Assembly (NCBI GenBank): GCA_008501785.1
Contig: QQUD01000403.1
Location: 1 to 12,301, forward strand
DNA: 12,301 nt
Direction of reading: 5' to 3'
Origin: Chloroflexota bacterium
Lineage (GTDB): Bacteria > Chloroflexota > Anaerolineae > Promineifilales > Promineifilaceae
The notes under the pieces: generated by a model
Told to the model about the DNA's origin: nothing
What the model saw: only the letters and a program-made list of their open reading frames with translations
Databases searched by the model: none
Made by a program: the position numbers and the translations under genes
Part shown: in pieces, positions 1-6,164 of the stretch
How the letters are laid out: each line of letters opens with the position of its first letter
How positions within the stretch are numbered: position 1 is the first letter of the stretch

Positions 1-20
1 AGTTGTGATTGTAAGTTGTA

Positions 21-3000
21 TTGACTGCGGCCGAATCGACCGTCCGCGTGGTTGGGGTGCTCGAAGGCAGCAACGGCCCTTATACGATCGATATTTATCA
101 AACAGACAGTTGCAGCAGCGCGGGCTACGGTGAAGGCGGCAGCAATCTGATCAACACCGACATCAGATCGACCACAGGCGGCGTCCTTAATTTTGACGAA
201 CTGCTCTCGCCAGCGCCGCCGCTCGGCAGCTATCTGGTCTCGCTCGTCACCGATGCCGATGGCAACACATCCGAGTTTAGCAACTGCCAGCAAGTTGTGG
301 AAGCCGCATTTGTGGTTGATTCAACCGCAGATTTTAGTGACAATGACGCAGGCGATGGCGATTGTGAATCTGTTGTGACTGGCGTTTGTACGCTGCGTGC
401 CGTCATTGAGGAAGTAAATGCTTTGGGCGGTGGACCTTATGCTATTTCATTTGACTTTGGAGCACTGAATATCGCACGCCAAATCAAACCAGACAGCACG
501 CTGCCGACAATCACCACTCCCGTGATCCTAGATGCATCGACCCTGTTTAACACCTCTTGCCCAACAGGCAGCAGCGCGGCTGCTCATGGCTTGATTCTTG
601 ATGGCATAAACAGCAGTGGCGACGGTCTGCATCTGGATGCCTCAGCTTCTGGCAGCACCATTCGCGGTTTTCTCATTCGCAACTTTGATGGAGATGGCAT
701 TCAAGTCGATGGGGATGACAACGTAATCGCCTGCAACACGCTCGACAATAACTTTCAAGGTGTCAACGTCAATGGCAACGACAATCGTATTGGCGGCACG
801 GCCCATTCCGAGCGGAACGTTGTCATTAACAACGATAGATGGGGTGTGCGGCTGGGTAACAGCGCCACCCGCAACAAAGTGCAGGGCAACTACATCGGTG
901 TAGCCGGTGATGGCTCAACAGCAGCAGGCAATGGGGATTCGGGCGTCTTTCTCAGCGGTGGCGGCACCAACCGCATCGGCGGCTCGGTAGGCTTTGCGGC
1001 CAATGTCATTTCTGACAATGGTGTGCATGGCATTGAGATTGACGAAGGTGCAGGAAACAACCAAATTTGGGGCAACATTATCGGCCTGGATGCCACAGGC
1101 AGCACAGCCTTGGGCAACAACAACAGTGGCATTTATGTGAATGGAGCCAACAGCAATGATATTGGTGGCGACAGCGACAGCAAGCGCAATGTGCTTGCCA
1201 ACAATGGCGGCAATGGTATTTACCTGAACAGCAGCAGCAATATCGTGCAGCGCAATTTCATTGGCACAGATGTTAGCGGCTTGCAAGATCACGGCAATGG
1301 CAGCATGGGAATTCGCGTAATCGATGGTGACACCAATGTGATTGGCGGCGATGCTGCGGCCGATGGCAACGTGATTGCTGGCAATGGCGACAGCGGCATT
1401 TATGTTGCTGGCAATGCTGTAGGAACAACGATTCGTCATAACGATATTGGCGTCAATGCTGGTGGCAACGCGCTAGGCAACACGTTCAATGGCGTCCATC
1501 TGGCAGGGCAAGTCTCACAAGCTGTGGTCCGTGACAATGCCATTGCTCATAATGGCAAGGATGGGATTGCCGTATTCGAAACGGTTATTCTGAGCAACTT
1601 TGCTGGCAATGAAATTCACAATAACGGCGCGTTGGGCATTGACCTAAACAATGACGATGCGGTCAACGCGAACGATAATGGGGATGGCGACAATGGTGCC
1701 AATGGTTTAATGAACTATCCGGTTATCCTGGGAGCCTTGGCGGACAATAATTCTGTTACTATCTATCTCAACTCGCTGGCTGCACGTGAATACCGCATTC
1801 ATGTGTATCGAAATCAGAGTTGTGATAGCAGCGGACACGGTGAAGGGGAACGTTACCTTGGTAGTTTTGATGTAGAGACGATTCCTGGTAATCCAACTGT
1901 GCAGGAAACAGCCTTTTTACCTAAAAACTTTAACGCTGGCGATCAAATCACAGCGACTGCTACACCGCTAACCAGTCCGATTACCGATGGGACCAGCGAG
2001 TTTTCTGCCTGCTTCACGGCTCAGAGTTCTGCAGTGCCGGTAATAATAGGGTTGGAAAATCAATTAAGCTGGGGTAATCAAAACGTTGGATTTGTTGTGA
2101 ACACTACATCTGGCATGCAACCAGCCATAGACCGCGTTCACGAGGCTTGGATGCAAAGTGCGTGGGCAGATTGCCCGACATGCACACCCACAAAGATGCA
2201 TTTAGTGCCATTCAAGGACAGCGCTATTCATCTTGCTGGGACAGATAGTGTCGAGCAGTTTGGTAATTGGCTCGGTGATCTCGAAGCCGCAGGCGGTGGT
2301 GACTGTCCTGACGCTACTTTTACCGGTTTGAAAGAGTTTGGTGTAAATCTTTCTGATGACAGTGCGCCTGTCTCTGATGCAATCGTCTTTTCAGATTCAC
2401 CACCGGCTGGCAACCGGCGTGCGTTTGGATTACTGCTGGAACAGATGATCAATCGCGGTATTCGTGTTCACAATGTAGGCCGCACTTCGTGTAGTAGTGA
2501 TAGCTTGCCTGATTATGCAATGAATTATCTGGCGCTCTTGTCTGGTGGGGAAGTGTATAGTCCGGCTTCGGTAGACGAATACAAGACCGATGCGCAGATT
2601 GCAATGAATCTGGCCATGTCAGAGGATTTAATCGGTAGTTTCACGGGAAAAATTGATAACTCAGTGGAAATGTTTCCAATTGAGATCGACAGCACTGTGA
2701 CAACTTTGGGGCTAAGCTATCGCGGCGAATGCCTAACCTGTACTAAGGTAACAGCGAATTCGTTTATCGAAAATCTGATGACTTCAGGCGGTGTTTCTGT
2801 TGAGTTGATTGATCCAGATGGCAATGTCGTTGACAATTCGACGCCAGGGTATCAACATTTGAGCACGAGTACACGCGATATGCAAATGCTGCATGAGGCG
2901 GTTGGCCCGTCAGATGCAGGTACGTGGCAACTGCGCGTATCGGGCAATGGGGATTATGTGATCAATGTATTTGGCAATTCGGGCTTCCATATGACCTCTA

Positions 3001-3677
3001 TCGGGCAACATACTGCTCGAGTCAACAAACCATTCCAGGTGCGGGCGCTGATTGCGGCTGAGGAAAATGGACGCGCTCCTATAACAGCTGCGCTGAAACT
3101 CGTTGGAATGGATAATTCGGAGACATTCACCGTTGGTATGTCTGACAGCAGCGCACTTTCTTCTGTTTATGGTGGTTCTGTTACTGTGACAACACCAGGA
3201 CTGTATAGACTGGTAGCTGAAGGCGTGCTGGAAGATGGTACGCAGTTTATGCGCGTTGATCCAACGCCGATCCGAGTCCGTGCTCATTCCATAAGTAGCC
3301 CAGCCGATACAACCGCATTGCCTGGGGGTACCCGTTCCATTTCATTTGAACTGAGCAATGATCTGGTAGACAGTTCTGTTGCGACACTGGGAAATAATGG
3401 AGGTGCTGCTGCCGCTAAAACTTTTGATTTGGCGATATTCTCAGAATTGGGTTGGACAGTGACGGATTCGATTCCAGACAGTGTGACGCTTGCTGCTGGG
3501 GAAAGTGTTACCTTTACAGTTGATACTGCTATTCCTGCTGATGCTGGAATCGGTATGATCGAAGAAAGCGTATTTGTTGCTGTGCCACAAGATGATTTAA
3601 GTGCGTCGGTTGCTGTTACGGTGAAAACATCGGTCGTCGGACAACAGACTATCTTTTTGCCTGTCGTAATCAAATAG
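21..3677 (+). CDS. Giant secreted beta-helix / vWA-like / Ig-like surface protein, 5' end missing
   Basis: This is the 3' part (1218 codons visible) of a large extracellular protein. Residues 1-90 are the tail of an Ig-like module (YGEG, then DADGNTSEFSNC). A CSLREA-type motif follows (VVDSTAD at 98-104, CTLRAVIEE at 123-131), then Asn/Gly-rich right-handed parallel beta-helix repeats (about 200-545) with recurring GNxIG and NGDSGIYV units. A second Ig-like module ends in SEFSACF (about 575-665). Residues 672-870 resemble a hemicentin-like vWA domain (GGGDCPD at 758-764, SDAIVFSDSPP at 785-795), but the MIDAS loop reads NTTSGM instead of DTTGSM. Beta-sandwich domains follow to about 1205, and the protein ends in IFLPVVIK, a tail I associate with secreted Chloroflexota proteins. 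There is no signal peptide or ribosome binding site at the TTG at 21, and TAA stands in frame at 12-14, so the true start is upstream, probably in another frame. A role in adhesion or cell-envelope display is inference. Confidence 0.85.
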   Translation: MTAAESTVRVVGVLEGSNGPYTIDIYQTDSCSSAGYGEGGSNLINTDIRSTTGGVLNFDELLSPAPPLGSYLVSLVTDADGNTSEFSNCQQVVEAAFVVDSTADFSDNDAGDGDCESVVTGVCTLRAVIEEVNALGGGPYAISFDFGALNIARQIKPDSTLPTITTPVILDASTLFNTSCPTGSSAAAHGLILDGINSSGDGLHLDASASGSTIRGFLIRNFDGDGIQVDGDDNVIACNTLDNNFQGVNVNGNDNRIGGTAHSERNVVINNDRWGVRLGNSATRNKVQGNYIGVAGDGSTAAGNGDSGVFLSGGGTNRIGGSVGFAANVISDNGVHGIEIDEGAGNNQIWGNIIGLDATGSTALGNNNSGIYVNGANSNDIGGDSDSKRNVLANNGGNGIYLNSSSNIVQRNFIGTDVSGLQDHGNGSMGIRVIDGDTNVIGGDAAADGNVIAGNGDSGIYVAGNAVGTTIRHNDIGVNAGGNALGNTFNGVHLAGQVSQAVVRDNAIAHNGKDGIAVFETVILSNFAGNEIHNNGALGIDLNNDDAVNANDNGDGDNGANGLMNYPVILGALADNNSVTIYLNSLAAREYRIHVYRNQSCDSSGHGEGERYLGSFDVETIPGNPTVQETAFLPKNFNAGDQITATATPLTSPITDGTSEFSACFTAQSSAVPVIIGLENQLSWGNQNVGFVVNTTSGMQPAIDRVHEAWMQSAWADCPTCTPTKMHLVPFKDSAIHLAGTDSVEQFGNWLGDLEAAGGGDCPDATFTGLKEFGVNLSDDSAPVSDAIVFSDSPPAGNRRAFGLLLEQMINRGIRVHNVGRTSCSSDSLPDYAMNYLALLSGGEVYSPASVDEYKTDAQIAMNLAMSEDLIGSFTGKIDNSVEMFPIEIDSTVTTLGLSYRGECLTCTKVTANSFIENLMTSGGVSVELIDPDGNVVDNSTPGYQHLSTSTRDMQMLHEAVGPSDAGTWQLRVSGNGDYVINVFGNSGFHMTSIGQHTARVNKPFQVRALIAAEENGRAPITAALKLVGMDNSETFTVGMSDSSALSSVYGGSVTVTTPGLYRLVAEGVLEDGTQFMRVDPTPIRVRAHSISSPADTTALPGGTRSISFELSNDLVDSSVATLGNNGGAAAAKTFDLAIFSELGWTVTDSIPDSVTLAAGESVTFTVDTAIPADAGIGMIEESVFVAVPQDDLSASVAVTVKTSVVGQQTIFLPVVIK

Positions 3678-3699
3678 CATAGGTAATTACGGTAAATGC

Positions 3700-4291
3700 A
3701 TGGTGACCACAGTCATGTCAGCAGTCAAATTTTGCAACTTGTCCGTGGACACCATGCCAGACAACAGTGATCTGACACTGACTGCCGATGGACACCCTCA
3801 TCTCAAACGTGCCCCTGGTCGTAAAAAGCCAGAAGATTTAGAAGATTTTCGTCTGGCTGTTAAGGCTCATCTACCTGAACGGCATTTATTAGATATGCTC
3901 AAACACGCCCACTATCGCATCGGCTACACCCGTCATTTTGGGCCACCTCCAGGACACGACCCGAAGCTGGCTGATGACACCCGTAGATATCTGATGGCTA
4001 TTTTTGGATACGGATGTGGTTTAGGTGCCAAGCAAACAGCTCAACATACGCGAGGGATTGTGACTCCGCATGGTATGAAGCGTATCAATGACCAACATGC
4101 TACCTTAAAGGATATTCCGATCTTAACTGAGAATTAATCCAACTTTGAATTATGGCCATCGCCACATTCCAACTTTTCAATCCAGAACAATATGATGACC
4201 AAGGAATGGTGGCGGCGTGGAAATTCCAACCAACTAAATTTTCGATTTGGCGTTATTGCTGACCAGGTGTGGTTTGGTTTTATACTAGATC
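3700..4291 (+). pseudogene. Tn3-family transposase (TnpA) relict, fragment with internal stop
   Basis: The first open stretch (145 codons, 3700-4137) carries hallmark Tn3 TnpA text: PHLKRAPG, LPERHLLDMLKHAHYR, GYTRHFGPPPGHDPKL, and FGYGCGLGAKQTAQHTRG. These lie just before and within the N-terminal part of the DDE_Tnp_Tn3 domain. Family members are about 1000 residues long, so most of the protein is missing at both ends. After a TAA at 4135-4137 the same frame continues with SNFELW, which fits the usual (R)FELPKLWG segment, and later with FRFGVIADQ, which loosely fits the HIRYGGYGGIAY region. This suggests nonsense mutation plus small deletions rather than a functional short gene. The first 20 or so residues do not look like TnpA. 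No Tn3 terminal repeats or resolvase were found. The 3' limit is approximate; the fragment ends against the tail of the opposing lipoprotein gene. Confidence 0.8.
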
Positions 4292-4303
4292 TTTTCGCCA
4301 TGG

Positions 4304-5443
4304 CTACTCGGCAGTGGCCGCCAACACCCTTTTCAAGGCACGATCAAAAGCGGACATCGCTTCTCGTAGGAAGGGTATTCCATCAGCATCATCTCTAAAG
4401 TAGCGATCACCGCCCTCTAATTCTACGGATTCCGCTTCCACACCTAAAGCCAATAAATCGGTTGTAAAGGAATCTGCCTGGTACAAGAATTCTGAGCTTT
4501 TTGGGTTAACAAACAAGATGGGTGGATCATTCTCATCCAGCCAATAGAGAGGGAAGGTGGCGATACAATTCTGAATCTCATTGTCAAAGCTATCTATATT
4601 TTGCCATTCCACTGGGTCCACAGAATTTAGGTTAGCCCACATCTCTTCCGACTGAGCGGTTGAAAGCCCACAAAAAGACTTCAACATCTCACGATGATTG
4701 ACCTGGGTTCCTATAGGTTCCGGTATGCGTGCGGCCATATAGCCCATAAAGTTTACTGCACCTCGAACCCAGTTGGATGCAGGCAGTTGCTGTTGATAAT
4801 TACAATTTGGGGACATAAAAACGGTCAGGTCATCAGCCATCGCAACTGTGGCCGCCATCGAACCAGCCCAATTTATCCCCATTGCCACCATCTGCTCGGT
4901 ATCAAAGCCATAGATCCCTGCTTGGGTATGGGACCAGGCCAAAGCACAGACTGCATTGCTTAACGCGTTTAGGTTTTCCCCAGTTCTCACTGTAATGACG
5001 GCGTAGCCTTTGTCGGCCAGATTCTCACCTATAATTCTGTCTGAATCCCCGACTGCGGCTGGTGCCTCAGAAAAAGAAAGGCTATAGACGATCACCGTAG
5101 GATAAGGCGCTTCTTCGTCGTTTGGTAAATAAATATTGAGAGATTGGCCGCCACCATATCTAATGTTTTTAAAGGGGATATTCGTGGCAGTAGGGGTAGG
5201 TTCTGGCGTATTTGTTGCTGTTGGTTGCGGTGTATTTGTTAGCGTTGGCTCTAGAGTGTCCGTGGGCTGAAGCTCGGGCGTAGGTGGTGGTGATGTTGGG
5301 GGTACAGCCGTAGCTTCGAATGAATCCGTGTCCGATACGGCTATTTGTGTAGCTTCTGGTACACTCTCCACCTGGCAACCAACCAATAAGATAAACAACG
5401 AAAACAGTGTGAGAAACCTTAAATTCGCCAATATTCCCTCCAT
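4304..5443 (-). CDS. Lipoprotein with alpha/beta-hydrolase-like domain lacking the catalytic triad
   Basis: This encodes a 379-residue predicted lipoprotein. The start at 5443 is preferred over an in-frame ATG 16 codons upstream (5491) because it gives a compact signal peptide ending in the lipobox LVGC, with Cys23 as the lipidated residue. Residues 45-90 are a Pro/Thr linker (PTPTATN), typical of surface-tethered proteins. The remainder looks like an alpha/beta-hydrolase of the acyl-peptidase/dienelactone hydrolase type: LNIYLPN, PTVIVY, GYAVITVR, then a helix-strand elbow. Where GxSxG is expected the sequence is G-I-N-W-A (189-193), so the nucleophile Ser is Asn191. The usual HGDxD acid segment reads FVNPKSSE (311-318), and the usual GAGHGF reads GGDRYF (344-349), removing the His. 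The protein is therefore probably a non-catalytic binding protein. It is transcribed divergently from mutA and converges on the Tn3 relict. Ligand and role are unknown. Confidence 0.75.
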   Translation of the reverse strand: MEGILANLRFLTLFSLFILLVGCQVESVPEATQIAVSDTDSFEATAVPPTSPPPTPELQPTDTLEPTLTNTPQPTATNTPEPTPTATNIPFKNIRYGGGQSLNIYLPNDEEAPYPTVIVYSLSFSEAPAAVGDSDRIIGENLADKGYAVITVRTGENLNALSNAVCALAWSHTQAGIYGFDTEQMVAMGINWAGSMAATVAMADDLTVFMSPNCNYQQQLPASNWVRGAVNFMGYMAARIPEPIGTQVNHREMLKSFCGLSTAQSEEMWANLNSVDPVEWQNIDSFDNEIQNCIATFPLYWLDENDPPILFVNPKSSEFLYQADSFTTDLLALGVEAESVELEGGDRYFRDDADGIPFLREAMSAFDRALKRVLAATAE

Positions 5444-5449
5444 CTTATT

Positions 5450-5464
5450 TTCCGCTAAGCGGAA
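5450..5464. promoter_or_regulatory. Palindrome just upstream of the lipoprotein start
   Basis: TTCCGC-TAA-GCGGAA forms a perfect 6-bp inverted repeat with a 3-nt centre, 6 nt before the preferred lipoprotein ATG (5443, minus strand). The half TAAGCGGAA recurs as a direct repeat at 5520-5528. It could be a repressor operator or an RNA hairpin that occludes the weak ribosome binding site (GCGGAA is the only purine-rich stretch there). If translation began at 5491 instead, the palindrome would be coding. Function is inference. Confidence 0.35.
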
Positions 5465-6009
5465 CTTACCAACAATCGATTTTATGGGCATTTTAGGGGT
5501 TAAAATTTAGAACAAGGGTTAAGCGGAAAGATGATGCATGAAATCGAACCAACTATATCAATGCTGATAGCATTGTAATTGTTTCGCCAAAAAGTGCAAA
5601 CCTTACCGGATCAGCTTGTTTTTTCCGCCAATTGCTTTCATGGTTATTTTCTTTATGGACCCGCGGGGCATTTGAACAGAATGTTACGCTTTTGAACGCT
5701 ATGAGATAGCCTGCAACGTGAATTTTAGAGGAAAACCATTTTCATTGGTTATGGATTACTTATAAACTGAAGGAATGTTGTCCTTTTTCACTAAAATCTA
5801 GCGATAGCCGTTAGAAATCACGATGAAATTGGGCGAAAATTTAGCAATAATGCCACAAACCCCCACCTGCAAGTCGGACTTACTTGTACTAATGTAAATT
5901 AATTTAAGTATGCACTTGTTTTGACCACATTTGCGCTCCCCTGCTATATCTGTGTGCCGGAACAACAACTTTCCTCAAAATTAGTTACGTGATGTTCGCA
6001 CAATATCCG
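5465..6009. other. Intergenic region between divergent lipoprotein and mutA genes
   Basis: This stretch of about 545 bp is AT-rich and has no convincing ORF on either strand. It should hold the promoter of the minus-strand lipoprotein gene, but no good -35/-10 pair for that gene could be picked with confidence. An AT-rich segment at about 5895-5912 and a second copy of TAAGCGGAA (5520-5528) are the only notable sequences. No tRNA cloverleaf, riboswitch-like fold or coding remnant was recognised. Confidence 0.5.
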
Positions 6010-6025
6010 CGTGACACGTATCACC
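6010..6025 (+). promoter_or_regulatory. CRP/FNR-family-like operator upstream of mutA
   Basis: GTGA-CACGTA-TCAC (6011-6024) has the spacing of the CRP consensus TGTGA-N6-TCACA and is itself near-palindromic (12 of 14 positions symmetric). It abuts the -35 element at 6025. If transcription starts about 7 nt past the -10 box (about 6060), the site is centred near -42, the class II activator position. A CRP/FNR-type activator responding to carbon or energy state is a reasonable guess; the regulator is not in the window. Confidence 0.5.
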
Positions 6026-6053
6026 TGACAGGTTGACCAACTAGTTCTATAAT
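6025..6053 (+). promoter_or_regulatory. Sigma70-type promoter of mutA
   Basis: The -35 box CTGACA (6025-6030, one mismatch to TTGACA), a 17-nt spacer and a perfect -10 box TATAAT (6048-6053) place the transcription start near 6060. This leaves a leader of about 105 nt before the mutA ATG at 6165. No later gene in the run has a comparable promoter in its upstream gap, so this may also serve the downstream + strand genes, although hairpin repeats lie between them. Confidence 0.7.
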
Positions 6054-6155
6054 TTGCCAGTGAATAGATTGGAATACTTGAAACGTGTCCCTTTGCAAGC
6101 GTTTCGACTAAAATCAGTATTTCAGTACAAAATATGCCTAAATCCTGAAAATAAC

Positions 6156-6160
6156 GAGGT
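6156..6160 (+). promoter_or_regulatory. Ribosome binding site that fixes the mutA start
   Basis: GAGGT lies 4 nt before the ATG at 6165. The longer reading frame opens at a TTG at 6054, but that codon follows the -10 box directly, before the predicted transcript starts, and has no Shine-Dalgarno sequence. The ATG at 6165 is therefore chosen. Confidence 0.75.
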
Positions 6161-6164
6161 CATT

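Noticed and set aside
915..1439. 174-codon minus-strand ORF inside the surface protein gene
   Set aside because: It arises from the GGC/AAC-rich beta-helix repeats read in reverse, giving an Ala/Ile/Asn-biased protein with no recognisable domain or start signal.
700..1500. Possible CRISPR or DNA tandem repeat array in the surface gene
   Set aside because: The repetition is at protein level (degenerate beta-helix turns); there are no identical evenly spaced direct repeats with unique spacers.
5496..5523. GGGG...TTAAG resembling a Tn3 terminal inverted repeat
   Set aside because: It spans 28 nt rather than about 38 and does not match inside; it also lies beyond the lipoprotein gene, with no partner on the other side of the TnpA relict.
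6033..6053. TTGACC at 6033 as the -35 box for TATAAT
   Set aside because: The spacer would be only 9 nt; CTGACA at 6025 gives the standard 17 nt.
6054..6164. N-terminal extension of mutA from the TTG at 6054
   Set aside because: The TTG follows directly on the -10 box TATAAT and precedes the predicted transcript start; the ATG at 6165 has GAGGT upstream and begins where MutA-like sequence begins.
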